64,000 nucleotides of DNA from Flavobacterium sp. (GTDB lineage: Bacteria; Bacteroidota; Bacteroidia; Flavobacteriales; Flavobacteriaceae): contig JAEUTY010000015.1 in NCBI GenBank assembly GCA_016787805.1, forward strand, positions 17,434 through 81,433, given 5' to 3'. Each line of letters starts with the position of its first letter. Positions within the stretch are counted from its first letter, which is position 1. This document shows positions 1-9,279 of this stretch, piece by piece. The position numbers and the translations under genes were made by a program. The notes under the pieces are model-generated. The model had not been told where the DNA came from. It made no database searches and worked only from the letters and a program-made list of their open reading frames with translations.

Positions 1-326
1 ACGAAACCATTGATTACGGAACCATTCAACAACACTCTAACGGTGAGCGTCAGTTTGTTTTTACAAATAACGGCAATAAAGCTTTAACTATAACTAGCAC
101 TCAAGGATCTTGCGGATGTACGGTTCCAACAAGTCCTAAAGACCCAATCGAACCAGGAGCCAAAGGAGTTATTGGGGTTAAATATGCTACCGACAGAGTT
201 GGCCCTTTTACAAAAAATGTAACTGTAAAATCAAATGCTGCTGGTCAAGAAACGAAAGTTTTGACCATCAAAGGAAATGTTTTAGCTGCTGATAAACCTG
301 CCGCTACAGAACCAACTAAAAGCTAA
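1..326 (+). CDS. DUF1573 domain protein, C-terminal part (start lies outside the window)
   Basis: The window opens inside this gene; the reading frame begins at base 3 and runs 107 codons to TAA at 324-326. The visible part is an Ig-like beta sandwich of the DUF1573 type: the segment FTNNGNKAL is followed by a GSCGCT motif and then by a stretch rich in Pro, Gly and Lys (PKDPIEPGAKG), the usual order in this family. DUF1573 proteins of Bacteroidetes are small exported proteins of unknown role; the GCT cysteines are a family hallmark. The tail is Ala/Pro/Lys rich and probably disordered. The signal peptide expected for the family would lie upstream of the window. Function is unknown. Confidence 0.85.
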   Translation, partial: ETIDYGTIQQHSNGERQFVFTNNGNKALTITSTQGSCGCTVPTSPKDPIEPGAKGVIGVKYATDRVGPFTKNVTVKSNAAGQETKVLTIKGNVLAADKPAATEPTKS

Positions 327-351
327 TACTTTTTTCAAATTACCATTATAT

Positions 352-387
352 TCTCCTCTTGTTAATTTAATAAGAGGAGATTTTTTT
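352..387 (+). terminator. Rho-independent terminator of the DUF1573 gene
   Basis: The arms TCTCCTCTT (352-360) and AAGAGGAGA (372-380) pair perfectly and are followed by seven T. It sits 25 bases after the stop codon of the DUF1573 gene and ends just before the next gene's promoter region. Confidence 0.85.
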
Positions 388-390
388 GAA

Positions 391-398
391 TACATTTG
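391..398 (+). promoter_or_regulatory. Possible -7 promoter box for the RNA methyltransferase gene
   Basis: TACATTTG matches the Bacteroidetes -7 consensus TAnnTTTG. It lies between the preceding terminator and the ATG at 412, so the RNA leader would be very short. No TTG (-33 element) sits at the usual 17-23 bases upstream; the nearest is about 29 bases away, so this is a half match only. Confidence 0.35.
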
Positions 399-411
399 TG
401 AAAATTACAAC

Positions 412-945
412 ATGCGAAAATTACTCAATAGCGAACTAGACCGTAAATCAGTGAACGATTTCAAAGAAGCTACCAAAACACCACTAATTATTATATTGGA
501 CGATATTAGAAGTTTACACAACATTGGTTCTGTTTTTAGAACTTCGGATGCTTTTTTAATTGAGAAAATTTATTTGTGTGGCATCACTGCAACGCCTCCC
601 AACAAAGAAATTCACAAAACCGCTTTGGGCGCAACCGACACTGTAGCCTGGGAATATGCTAAAGATGTGCTTGAAGTAATTGAGCAACTCAAATCAGAAA
701 ACGTATCTGTTTTTGCTATTGAACAAGTTGAAAACGCGGTGTTTTTGAATGAATTTAAAGTAGAAAAAAACACCAAATATGCTTTGGTTTTCGGAAATGA
801 AGTTTATGGTGTTTCGCAAAAAGCTATTGAAATTTGTAACGGAACCATTGAAATTCCACAGTTAGGAACTAAACATTCGTTGAATATTTCGGTTAGTGCC
901 GGAATAGTGGTTTGGGATTTATTTCAAAAACTGCAAAATTCTTAA
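412..945 (+). CDS. TrmH/SpoU-family RNA 2'-O-methyltransferase
   Basis: This 177-residue protein carries the three SPOUT motifs of TrmH-type rRNA/tRNA ribose 2'-O-methyltransferases: NIGSVFRTSDAF at about 37-48 (catalytic Asn and Arg), VFGNEVYGVS at about 125-134, and IEIPQLGTKHSLNISVSAG at about 146-164, which form the trefoil knot that binds S-adenosylmethionine. It is at the short end of the family and has no N-terminal RNA-binding domain, so it resembles TrmH/TrmL-like minimal enzymes more than RlmB. The target nucleotide cannot be read from sequence. Its stop codon shares the bases TTAA with the stop of the convergent folK-dNK gene, and there is no terminator between the two genes. Confidence 0.88.
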   Translation: MRKLLNSELDRKSVNDFKEATKTPLIIILDDIRSLHNIGSVFRTSDAFLIEKIYLCGITATPPNKEIHKTALGATDTVAWEYAKDVLEVIEQLKSENVSVFAIEQVENAVFLNEFKVEKNTKYALVFGNEVYGVSQKAIEICNGTIEIPQLGTKHSLNISVSAGIVVWDLFQKLQNS

Positions 946-2075
946 TTCGTCTTTTTATAAATTTCTTCCAAGATAAAAAGGTAATCTTCTTGGTATTTGA
1001 CAAAATCCCTTTCAGAAACGTCAATCACTAATACATTCAAATCTTTTTGGGTTTTGATGTAATCCAAATAACCTTCGTTGATTCGTTCTAAGTAGTCAGC
1101 TGGAATTTCTTGTTCGTAACTGCGTCCTCTTCGCTTGATATTTTGGAGCAGCTTTTCGGTATTTTGATACAAATAAATATACAGATCAGGCTTTGGCATT
1201 TCTTTATAAATAATATCGAAAAGCGTTTTATACAAACGGTACTCGTCTTCTTGCAGAGTGACTTTTGCAAAAATCAACGATTTAAAAATATGATAATCGG
1301 CCACGATAAAGTCTTTGAACAAATCAAATTGCGCCAAATCGTCGGAAATTTGTTGGTATCGATCGGCCAAAAAAGACATTTCGAGCGGAAAAGCATACCG
1401 ATTTTGATCTTTGTAAAATTTGGGTAAAAAAGGATTGTCGGCAAATCGCTCTAAAACGGTTTTAGCATTAAAATCTTCAGCCATTTTGGTGGTCAAAGTT
1501 GTTTTTCCAGCGCCAATATTTCCTTCTATAGCAATGTAATTGAATCTACTTAAATCAATCTTTTTTAAAGGTGATTGTAGTTTACCTATCCATTTGCAAT
1601 TGCCTTTATCAGTACATTTTGCAATCAACTCTGTTATTGTTGTTTTGGCCTTAGGATATTCCCAATCAAACACCAATTCTTGCAAAGGCAACAAAACAAA
1701 CAATCGCTCTTTCATTAGTTTATGCGGAATCTGAAGCTGCTCTTCCACTATAACTTCATCATCAAAAGCAATAATGTCGACATCAATTACTCGTGCTTGA
1801 TAACCTTCTTCCTCACTTCGAATTCTTCCTAATTTACTTTCTACCTTAAGGATTTTTTTTAGCACTTTTTGCGGTTTCAAATGCGTATGCATCATTACAG
1901 TGCAATTGAAAAAAGCTTCACTCTCAAAACCCCAAGCATCTGATTCGTACAACGAGGAAACAGCAGTAATTGTTCCAACTTCTTGGTGCAACAAATCAAT
2001 ACAAAGCTGAATGTTTTTCTGCTTTTCGCCTAAATTACTGCCTAACGAAAGAATGACTTGATGCTGCGTTTTCAT
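942..2075 (-). CDS. folK: Bifunctional HPPK (FolK) - deoxynucleoside kinase fusion
   Basis: The 377-residue product joins two enzymes. Residues 1-160 are 6-hydroxymethyl-7,8-dihydropterin pyrophosphokinase (folate synthesis): LSLGSNLG at 9-16 and the ARVIDVDI signature at 94-101 with the Mg-binding Asp pair D98 and D100. Residues 180-377 are a deoxynucleoside kinase of the dAK/dGK type: P-loop GNIGAGKT at 185-192, an ERF motif near 209-211 and a Tyr/Arg-rich lid near the end. The fusion is typical of Flavobacteriia. The frame can be extended upstream to a TTG at 2084, but I prefer the ATG at 2075, which gives a normal HPPK N terminus (MKTQHQVILSLGSN). How the two activities are linked in the cell is not known to me; both serve nucleotide and one-carbon supply. 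Confidence 0.9.
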   Translation of the reverse strand: MKTQHQVILSLGSNLGEKQKNIQLCIDLLHQEVGTITAVSSLYESDAWGFESEAFFNCTVMMHTHLKPQKVLKKILKVESKLGRIRSEEEGYQARVIDVDIIAFDDEVIVEEQLQIPHKLMKERLFVLLPLQELVFDWEYPKAKTTITELIAKCTDKGNCKWIGKLQSPLKKIDLSRFNYIAIEGNIGAGKTTLTTKMAEDFNAKTVLERFADNPFLPKFYKDQNRYAFPLEMSFLADRYQQISDDLAQFDLFKDFIVADYHIFKSLIFAKVTLQEDEYRLYKTLFDIIYKEMPKPDLYIYLYQNTEKLLQNIKRRGRSYEQEIPADYLERINEGYLDYIKTQKDLNVLVIDVSERDFVKYQEDYLFILEEIYKKTN

Positions 2076-2209
2076 ACCACGCAAAATAACTAAAAGAAAA
2101 TTACAAAACCTCCAAAAAACCCTTAGTGTTGATAACTATTTTCAATTTTTTAAAGACCCATTTGTAACAAAACTGATTAACAGACTACTTATACCTCAAA
2201 ATTAAAATT

Positions 2210-3964
2210 ATGCGATTTTTAGGAAATGTTTTAGCCACTATAGTAGGATTGTTCCTCTTTTTTATGATTATTTTTTTCGGATTCATCCTTATTGGAGCCT
2301 TGGCCGGCGGAGATGATGTTGTAGAAGTAAAATCAAATTCAGTTATTGAATTGGATTTGTCTAAAATCAAATACGATTATGCCGGAAAAACCAATTTCAA
2401 AGATTTTCAATGGTATGAAGATGATCACAACGGTTTATCTGATGTAATCAGAGCAATTGAATATGCAAAAACAGACGACGACATCAAAGGAATTTCTATT
2501 TTGAATAACACTTCCAATTTAGGAATAGCCCAAACCAAAGCGCTTCGTGATGCACTTGAGGATTACAAAAAATCGGGCAAATTTGTGTATTCGTATGCCG
2601 ATATGTATTCGCAAAAAGACTATTATTTGAACTCGGTGGCCAACACAATTTACATCAATCCCATTGGCGATTTTGACTTCAAAGGGTTGTCTACCGAAAT
2701 CATGTTTTTTAAAGATTTTCAGGAAAAATCAGGTTTAAAAATGGAAGTTATTCGTCACGGAAAATACAAAAGTGCCGTTGAACCTTTCTTAGAAAACCAA
2801 ATGAGTGAAGCCAACAAAGAACAAACAATGGCTTTGCTAAACTCGGTTTGGAACTCAGTCGTTACTGAAATTGCAAAAAGTCGAAATATTCCTGTGGCTC
2901 GATTGAACGAAATTGCAACCGGACTTTTAGCACGCACCCCACAAATGGCTTTGAATGAAAAATTAGTAGATAAAGTGGCCTATGAAGATGTGTATCATGC
3001 CGACATTAAAAAAGCATTAAAAGTAGAAGCAGATGATGATTATAACAAGGTTTCTATTGAAGAATATGCCGATAAAATTGCAACAACAACCAAAGATTAC
3101 AGTACTAAAGACAAAATTGCAATCATCTACGCTCAAGGCGAAATTATGGCTGGTGAAGGCGATGTAACATATATTGGCGAAGGCTCTATGCGTCGCTCAT
3201 TGCAAGAAGCCAGAAAAGATAAAAACGTAAAAGCAATTGTACTTCGAATTGACAGTCCGGGCGGAAGCGCGCTTACCTCTGAACTGATTTGGAGAGAAAT
3301 TGAATTGACTAAAAAAGTAAAACCTGTAGTGGTTTCGATGGGGAATTTAGCCGCATCAGGCGGTTATTACATCGCTTGTAATGCTAACAAAATTTACGCA
3401 GAATCCAATACGATTACAGGTTCGATCGGTGTATTTGGCATGTTGCCTAATTTTACCCAAGCGTTCAACAAATTGGGCATCAACACCGAACAAGTAAAAA
3501 CACACGAAAGAGCCAATAATTACAGTCCTTTTGTGCCTTTGGATGATAACACTAGAGCCTTTGCACAAGAAAGTGTTGAGAAAATTTACAGCACTTTCGT
3601 GAATCGTGTAGCAGCTGGAAGAAAAATGACATTTGCGCAAGTTGATGCCATCGGACAAGGTAGAGTTTGGAGCGGACAAGATGCGCTACGAATTGGCTTA
3701 GTTGACAAAATTGGCGGAATGGACGATGCACTAAAAGAAGCAGCAGCATTAGCCAAAATCAAAGAATACCGAACACAAGATTTCCCTGAGTACGAAAAAG
3801 ATTTTGACGATGTTTTAGCACAATTTGGTCTCGCTCAAAGCAAAGAATCCATGATGAAAGAAGAATTGGGAGAAGAAAACTACTTGATTTTACAACGCCT
3901 AAAAAGACTGAACCAACTCAAAGGCGTTCAAGCCATTTTACCTTACGAAATCAATATCAATTAA
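2210..3964 (+). CDS. sppA: Signal peptide peptidase SppA, 67K type
   Basis: This 584-residue membrane protease degrades cleaved signal peptides. It has one N-terminal membrane helix (about 9-32) and two tandem ClpP/crotonase-like domains, as in the long SppA of E. coli. The catalytic dyad is visible: Lys187 in YKSAVEPF from the first domain and Ser383 in NLAASGGYYIA from the second. The IDSPGGS motif at 348-353 fits the oxyanion region. Length and order match the family. The gene stands alone between divergent and downstream neighbours and ends in its own terminator. Confidence 0.95.
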   Translation: MRFLGNVLATIVGLFLFFMIIFFGFILIGALAGGDDVVEVKSNSVIELDLSKIKYDYAGKTNFKDFQWYEDDHNGLSDVIRAIEYAKTDDDIKGISILNNTSNLGIAQTKALRDALEDYKKSGKFVYSYADMYSQKDYYLNSVANTIYINPIGDFDFKGLSTEIMFFKDFQEKSGLKMEVIRHGKYKSAVEPFLENQMSEANKEQTMALLNSVWNSVVTEIAKSRNIPVARLNEIATGLLARTPQMALNEKLVDKVAYEDVYHADIKKALKVEADDDYNKVSIEEYADKIATTTKDYSTKDKIAIIYAQGEIMAGEGDVTYIGEGSMRRSLQEARKDKNVKAIVLRIDSPGGSALTSELIWREIELTKKVKPVVVSMGNLAASGGYYIACNANKIYAESNTITGSIGVFGMLPNFTQAFNKLGINTEQVKTHERANNYSPFVPLDDNTRAFAQESVEKIYSTFVNRVAAGRKMTFAQVDAIGQGRVWSGQDALRIGLVDKIGGMDDALKEAAALAKIKEYRTQDFPEYEKDFDDVLAQFGLAQSKESMMKEELGEENYLILQRLKRLNQLKGVQAILPYEININ

Positions 3965-3999
3965 TCAAAAAACGACAGTTGAGTTAGTTGTTTTTAAAT

Positions 4000-4027
4000 C
4001 CGCTCTTTCGATCAGGGCGGTTTTTTT
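4000..4027 (+). terminator. Terminator of sppA
   Basis: CCGCTCT (from 4000) pairs with AGGGCGG (to 4020) with one G-T pair, followed by seven T. It is 36 bases after the sppA stop. Confidence 0.75.
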
Positions 4028-4093
4028 ATGTCTAATTTTTTCTACATGGGTTTATTTATGAAAACATTATCAAAGGAATTATCTATAAAACAT

Positions 4094-4101
4094 TAATTTT
4101 G
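4094..4101 (+). promoter_or_regulatory. Possible -7 promoter box for the AsmA-like gene
   Basis: TAATTTTG fits TAnnTTTG about 60 bases before the ATG at 4162. No TTG is present 17-23 bases upstream. A second match, TAAATTTG at 4147-4154 with TTG at 4127-4129 (17-base spacer), would give an almost leaderless RNA. Which is used cannot be decided from sequence. Confidence 0.3.
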
Positions 4102-4161
4102 CGTTACTACAATCAAGGCAAGATTATTGTAGTGCATTTGAAGCATTAAATTTGTTCAGTT

Positions 4162-6786
4162 ATGGTAAAGAAAATTCTTAAAATCGTTGGTGTTGTACTT
4201 TTGGTATTGATTGTGGCAGCATTCACAATTCCGTATTTATTTGAAGATCAGATTAAAGCTAAAATTTTAGCTTCTATCAATGAAAATGTAGATGCTAAAG
4301 TAGCTTTTGAAGACGCCGATTTGAGCTTATTCAAAAGTTTTCCCAAAGCCAACGTAACGATTGACAAACTTTCAATCATCAATAAAGCGCCTTTTGAAGG
4401 TGATACTTTGGTCGCTTTCGAAGAATTGAATCTGAAAATGTCGGTGATGGAATTGTTCAACGATGATAACGAACCTATGAATATTGAAGGTCTTTCTTCT
4501 AAAAATGGATTAATCAATATTATTTTCAACAAAGATGGCGTTGGCAATTTTGATATCGCACTAAAAAATAAAGACGAAAAAACAGACGACAGCAAAAGCA
4601 AACCTTTAGCTTTAAAAATCAAAGAATACGATGTTGAAAACTTCAAATTCAAGTTTACTGACGAAGCTTCCAAAATCAAAATGGTTCTTGATAGCATAAA
4701 CCATTCTGGAACAGGTGATTTTTCGAATGATGTATTGGATTTAGACACTGAAACCACCACCAACGTTTCGTTGACGATGGACAAAATGAATTATTTGAAC
4801 AATGTCAAAGTTTCGTTGGATGCTATTTTGGGCATTGACCTCAACAAAAGCAAATATACTTTTAAAGAAAATAAAGCCAAAATCAATGATTTACCGCTAG
4901 AGTTTGATGGTTTTATTCAGTTAGTTGAACAAGGTCAGAATTACGATTTGACTTTTAAAACGCCAACTTCTTCGTTTAAAAATTTCCTCGGATTGATTCC
5001 AGAAGCCTACAGAAGTAATATCGAAAACGTAAAAACTTCGGGTGAATTTAGCGTAAAAGGATTTGCCAAAGGAATGCTGACCGACACTACGGTTCCGAAA
5101 TTCAATATTGCAATTGCGTCGAACAATGCATCGTTCCAATTTCCTGATTTACCAAAATCGGTTAAAAATATTGTTATCGACACTAAAATCGTGAATGAAA
5201 CTGGCTTGATGAACGATACGTATGTCAATTTGGATAAATTATCGTTCGCCATCGATCAAGATGTTTTTAGCGCTAAAGCAAATATCCGCAATGTAGCAAC
5301 CAATGCTTTGGTGGATGCTGCTTTAAAAGGAACCATCAATTTGGGTAATTTGTCAAAAGCTTATCCTATTAAGTTAGACAAACCGTTAACCGGAATTTTA
5401 AAAGCCGACGTGACGACCAAATTCGATATGCAATCGGTTGAAAACAGTCAGTACCAAAACATCAATAATGCGGGAACCATGAGTTTGTCGGGTTTCAAAT
5501 ATACTGATGAAAACGGCAAAGGAATGAACATCAGTACTGCTTTGGTACAATTCAATCCAAGTCGAGTGAACTTACAACAATTCAATGCAACCACAGGAAA
5601 AAGTGATATTAGTGTAAACGGTGTGCTGGAAAATTTCTACGGATTTGTCTTCCGAAATCAAGAGTTAAAAGGAAACTTCAACATGACTTCAAATGTTTTA
5701 GCGGTTTCCGATTTTATGACTACATCCGAACCTAAAAAAGAAGGAGAAGCGAAGAAAACAGAAGCCATGAAGATACCAGCGTTTTTGAATTGTTCGCTTA
5801 CCGCAAAAGCCAATACGGTTTTGTACGATAATTTAACGTTAAAAGATTGCGCTGGAAAATTGATTGTAAAAGACCAAGCCGTTACTTTAGAAAATGTAAA
5901 AACCAATGTTTTTGGTGGACAAATTGGTTTAACTGGAATGGTTTCGACTAAAGAAAAAACACCAACTTTCAACATGAATTTGGGCTTGAATCAAGTGGAT
6001 ATTTTCCAAACCTTTACCCAATTGGATATGTTGAAAAAAATTGCTCCAATTGCTGGCGCGATTAATGGAAAATTGAATTCGACGATAAAATTATCCGGGA
6101 ATTTAGATGCAAACGAAATGACCCCTGATTTAAAAACACTTTCGGGCGATTTATTAGGGCAATTGCTTTCGACAACTGTCAATCCAAACAACTCAAAAAT
6201 CATTAGTGCTTTGGGTTCGAACATCAAATTTATCGATGTAAATAAATTGAACTTGAACGATTTGAAAGCGGCTTTAACATTCAAAGACGGAAAAGTAGCC
6301 GTAAAACCTTTTAACATCAAATACCAAGACATCACCGCAACTGTGGGCGGAACACATGGTTTTGATCAATTGATGAATTACAATATCAAACTCGACGTTC
6401 CTGCTAAATACTTAGGTACAGAAGTGAATAATTTACTCGGAAAACTTACGCCAGCCAATGCTGCGAAAATCGAAAACATTCCAGTTAATGCTATTTTGGG
6501 TGGTTCGTTTACTAATCCAAAAGTGACTACCGATGTTAAACAAGCCACCACTTCGTTAGTAACCAATTTGGTCAAACAACAAAAAGACCAATTGATTGGA
6601 AAAGGCGCAACGGCTTTGGGTGGTTTGATAGATAAAAACAAAAAACCAGGCGACACAAGCAAAACTGTAATCCCAACAAACAAAGAGGAAATCAAGAAAA
6701 AAGCCGAAGAAGAAGTAAAAAAACAAGCCGAAACCAAAGGCAAAGAGTTGCTGGAAGGTTTGTTCAATAAAAAGAAAAAACAGTAA
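4162..6786 (+). CDS. AsmA-like inner-membrane-anchored protein (bridge-type lipid transport family)
   Basis: The product has 874 residues: a single N-terminal membrane anchor (about 5-25, KILKIVGVVLLVLIVAAF), an AsmA-type N-terminal domain (LFEDQIKAKIL and the region after it), then a long array of beta strands ending in an AsmA C-terminal region (about 600-780). The last 90 residues are rich in Lys and Glu and probably lie outside the fold. AsmA-like proteins (AsmA, TamB, YhdP relatives) are built as long grooves thought to carry phospholipids between inner and outer membrane. The sequence supports membership of the superfamily; the exact role in this organism is inference. It is a single-gene unit bounded by terminators. 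Confidence 0.8.
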   Translation: MVKKILKIVGVVLLVLIVAAFTIPYLFEDQIKAKILASINENVDAKVAFEDADLSLFKSFPKANVTIDKLSIINKAPFEGDTLVAFEELNLKMSVMELFNDDNEPMNIEGLSSKNGLINIIFNKDGVGNFDIALKNKDEKTDDSKSKPLALKIKEYDVENFKFKFTDEASKIKMVLDSINHSGTGDFSNDVLDLDTETTTNVSLTMDKMNYLNNVKVSLDAILGIDLNKSKYTFKENKAKINDLPLEFDGFIQLVEQGQNYDLTFKTPTSSFKNFLGLIPEAYRSNIENVKTSGEFSVKGFAKGMLTDTTVPKFNIAIASNNASFQFPDLPKSVKNIVIDTKIVNETGLMNDTYVNLDKLSFAIDQDVFSAKANIRNVATNALVDAALKGTINLGNLSKAYPIKLDKPLTGILKADVTTKFDMQSVENSQYQNINNAGTMSLSGFKYTDENGKGMNISTALVQFNPSRVNLQQFNATTGKSDISVNGVLENFYGFVFRNQELKGNFNMTSNVLAVSDFMTTSEPKKEGEAKKTEAMKIPAFLNCSLTAKANTVLYDNLTLKDCAGKLIVKDQAVTLENVKTNVFGGQIGLTGMVSTKEKTPTFNMNLGLNQVDIFQTFTQLDMLKKIAPIAGAINGKLNSTIKLSGNLDANEMTPDLKTLSGDLLGQLLSTTVNPNNSKIISALGSNIKFIDVNKLNLNDLKAALTFKDGKVAVKPFNIKYQDITATVGGTHGFDQLMNYNIKLDVPAKYLGTEVNNLLGKLTPANAAKIENIPVNAILGGSFTNPKVTTDVKQATTSLVTNLVKQQKDQLIGKGATALGGLIDKNKKPGDTSKTVIPTNKEEIKKKAEEEVKKQAETKGKELLEGLFNKKKKQ

Positions 6787-6790
6787 ACTA

Positions 6791-6819
6791 AAAACCCTTT
6801 CGTGATGAAAGGGTTTTTT
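6791..6819. terminator. Bidirectional terminator between the AsmA-like and DUF2797 genes
   Basis: AACCCTTTC and GAAAGGGTT form a perfect stem with a five-base loop (GTGAT), with A-rich and T-rich flanks on the two sides, so it can work for both convergent genes. It overlaps the stop codon of the reverse-strand gene. Confidence 0.85.
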
Positions 6820-7612
6820 ATAGGTGAATTTTCACTACATAGCCTTCAAAAGTACGAATGTTAAAAACCGTTCCATCTTCAAAAATCAAATATTGCCCTT
6901 TGACTCCTATTAATTTTCCAGAGAAATTAGGTGATTTATCTAAATTTAAACTTGACACTTTCTTCGGATATACCAAAACAGGAAAACTCAACTCGTACAA
7001 ATCTTCCTTTTCGGGAGAATAAAACTCTTGTACTTCTTTTGGAATTAAGTATTTCAAACTGGCTCGCTCTTTAATCAAATCGACTGCTGGAATTTCGTTT
7101 TTGAGCATTTTTTGCCAATTGGTTTTATCAGCATAATGATTTTTCAACGCAACTTCAGTTATTCCAGCCAAATACCGATTCGGAACTTCCACAATCGGAA
7201 TAGCTTGCACTGCTCCTTGATCAATCCATCGCGTGGGAACTTGAGTTTTGCGTGTTACACCTACTTTGACTTCACTCGATAAGGCCAAATACACAATATG
7301 TGGTTGCAATTGTACTCGCTTTTCGTATTCTAAATCGCGGTCTTCAATACCCAAATGCGCGGTACTCAATTCGGGTTTCATAATCCAATCGCCTGCAGCT
7401 GCACTGCTCATAAAACAATCGTAGCAAAATCCTTGACGGAAAATTTTCTTCTTTTTGCCGCATTCCAAACATTGGTAACCCACAAAATTAATTTCGAGTG
7501 ATTTGTCTAACAACTGATTCAAATTCAGAAAACTATTCTCAAAAACCAAATAATATTGAATCGGATTAGCATATTCGGTTTGCATTTTGGTAAGTACACC
7601 TTCGTAGGTCAT
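6818..7612 (-). CDS. DUF2797 family protein with a zinc-ribbon-like cysteine cluster
   Basis: The 264-residue protein has a four-cysteine cluster, CLECGKKKK...GFCYDCF (about 48-66), that looks like a zinc ribbon. It is followed by a block typical of DUF2797: HLGIEDRDLEYEKR, then VYLALSSEVKVGVTRKTQ and RWIDQGA. The VYLA...KVGVTR stretch resembles the core of GIY-YIG nuclease folds, which suggests a nucleic-acid role, but I treat that as inference because the classical catalytic Arg and Glu are not plainly placed. No biochemical function is established that I can name. The gene is a single unit divergent from the GH3-like gene. Confidence 0.75.
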   Translation of the reverse strand: MTYEGVLTKMQTEYANPIQYYLVFENSFLNLNQLLDKSLEINFVGYQCLECGKKKKIFRQGFCYDCFMSSAAAGDWIMKPELSTAHLGIEDRDLEYEKRVQLQPHIVYLALSSEVKVGVTRKTQVPTRWIDQGAVQAIPIVEVPNRYLAGITEVALKNHYADKTNWQKMLKNEIPAVDLIKERASLKYLIPKEVQEFYSPEKEDLYELSFPVLVYPKKVSSLNLDKSPNFSGKLIGVKGQYLIFEDGTVFNIRTFEGYVVKIHL

Positions 7613-7613
7613 T

Positions 7614-7719
7614 TGTTTAAAGTTTCAGGTTTAACGTTTCAAGTTCAACAAAAATCATTATTTTTGGTAAAGTTAAGCTTCTAAAGTTATAATTCAAAAA
7701 TCGTAATTTGTAATTCGTA
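7614..7719. repeat. Intergenic tracts of degenerate short-word repeats
   Basis: The spacer between the divergent DUF2797 and GH3 genes holds two low-complexity tracts: imperfect repeats of a GTTTCAGGTTTAA-like word at 7614-7648 and of an AATTCGTA/AATCGTAA-like word at 7698-7719. No clear promoter pair could be picked out. Confidence 0.55.
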
Positions 7720-7725
7720 TATCCA

Positions 7726-9261
7726 ATGCCATTTCCAATCATTAATTCGATCGCTTCTTGGGTTTTAAAACAGCGCATTCATCAGATTGAGTTGTTTTTG
7801 AAATATCCGCATGAAGTACAAGACGAATTGCTGATGAATCTAATTCGCAATTGTGAAGAAACTGTTGTCGGAAAAAAATACGATTTTGAATCCGTTAAAA
7901 ACTACAAAACCTTTTCCGAACGCGTTCCTGTTTCTACATATGAAGAATTGGAACCCATGATTGAACTTACTCGAAAAGGCGCGCAAAATGTATTTTGGAA
8001 TACGCCCATAAAATGGTTTGCCAAATCAAGTGGCACGACCAATGCTAAAAGTAAATTCATCCCAGTGAGTACCGAAGCTTTAGAAGATTGTCATTACAAA
8101 GGCAGCAAGGATTTGTTGTGCATGTATTTGAACAACAACGAAAATTCGGAAATGTTTTTGGGAAAAAGTTTGCGCTTGGGTGGCAGTTCTCAAATTTACG
8201 AAAACAACAATACGTCGTTTGGCGATTTGTCGGCCATTTTAATTGAAAACATGCCGATGTGGGCCGAATTTAGCAGCACTCCAAGCAACAAAATTTCGTT
8301 AATGAGCGAGTGGGAAACCAAATTAACCGCAATCATCAACGAAACTAAAAGTGAAAATGTAACCAGTTTTGCTGGAGTTCCTTCGTGGATGTTGGTGCTG
8401 TTGAATCGTATTTTGACCGAAACCAACAACACTAATTTATACGAACTTTGGCCCAATTTGGAAGTCTATTTTCATGGCGGCGTAAATTTTGAACCGTATC
8501 GTGAACAATACCAAAAAATTTTACCGAACAACAATTTCAAATACTACGAAATTTACAATGCATCTGAAGGTTTTTTTGCCATTCAAGATTTGAATTATTC
8601 CAATGATTTATTGTTGATGTTGGATTACGGAATTTTTTACGAGTTCATTCCCATGGAGACTTTTGGCACAGAAAACCAAAAAATAGTGCGCTTAGCTGAT
8701 GTTGAATTGTATAAAAATTACGCCATCGTTATTACTACAAATTCAGGCTTATGGCGTTATATGATTGGTGATACTGTTCGATTTACTTCGCTCAAACCTT
8801 ATCGAATTCGTGTTTCTGGAAGAACCAAGCATTACATTAATGTTTTTGGAGAAGAATTAATGGTAGAAAATACAGACACGGCAATTGCTAAAACTTGTTC
8901 ACAATTGAATTGTGAAGTCAAAGATTATACTGTAGCGCCGATTTTTATGAATGGAAAAGAAAAAGGTGCTCACGAATGGATGATTGAATTCAAAAAACAT
9001 CCAGAGGATATGAAATTGTTTACTAAAGTACTTGACGAGACCTTACAAAGCGTTAATTCTGATTACGAAGCCAAACGGTACAATAATATGACATTAAACC
9101 AGTTATCTATTAATGTAGCACGTGAAAATTTATTTTACGATTGGCTCAAAGAACAAGATAAATTAGGCGGACAACACAAAATTCCGCGATTGTCTAACCA
9201 ACGTGATTATTTGGAGCAACTCATCGGAATGCAAACGATGGTAAAAAGTTCGAATGAATAA
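7726..9261 (+). CDS. GH3-family acyl-adenylate-forming enzyme
   Basis: The 511-residue protein belongs to the GH3 (auxin-responsive promoter) branch of the adenylate-forming superfamily. The phosphate-binding motif KSSGTTNAKSKFIPVS lies at about 102-117, an adenylate-binding segment YNASEGFFAIQ at about 278-288, and the C-terminal hinge region VSGRTKHYINVFGEEL at about 364-379. Plant GH3 enzymes join amino acids to jasmonate or auxin; bacterial members are common in Bacteroidetes and their substrates are mostly unknown. Activation of a carboxylic acid with ATP is a fair inference; the acid and acceptor cannot be told. The gene is followed closely by a tiny lipoprotein gene and an EamA exporter, perhaps one transcript. 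Confidence 0.85.
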   Translation: MPFPIINSIASWVLKQRIHQIELFLKYPHEVQDELLMNLIRNCEETVVGKKYDFESVKNYKTFSERVPVSTYEELEPMIELTRKGAQNVFWNTPIKWFAKSSGTTNAKSKFIPVSTEALEDCHYKGSKDLLCMYLNNNENSEMFLGKSLRLGGSSQIYENNNTSFGDLSAILIENMPMWAEFSSTPSNKISLMSEWETKLTAIINETKSENVTSFAGVPSWMLVLLNRILTETNNTNLYELWPNLEVYFHGGVNFEPYREQYQKILPNNNFKYYEIYNASEGFFAIQDLNYSNDLLLMLDYGIFYEFIPMETFGTENQKIVRLADVELYKNYAIVITTNSGLWRYMIGDTVRFTSLKPYRIRVSGRTKHYINVFGEELMVENTDTAIAKTCSQLNCEVKDYTVAPIFMNGKEKGAHEWMIEFKKHPEDMKLFTKVLDETLQSVNSDYEAKRYNNMTLNQLSINVARENLFYDWLKEQDKLGGQHKIPRLSNQRDYLEQLIGMQTMVKSSNE

Positions 9262-9279
9262 TTGCTAAATTAAAATGCT

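Noticed and set aside
4248-6767. Several long reverse-strand open frames of 100-180 codons under the AsmA-like gene
   Set aside because: They are antisense to a strong, family-like gene, are Ser/Phe-rich as expected from reversed Lys/Glu codons, and have no start context or motif.
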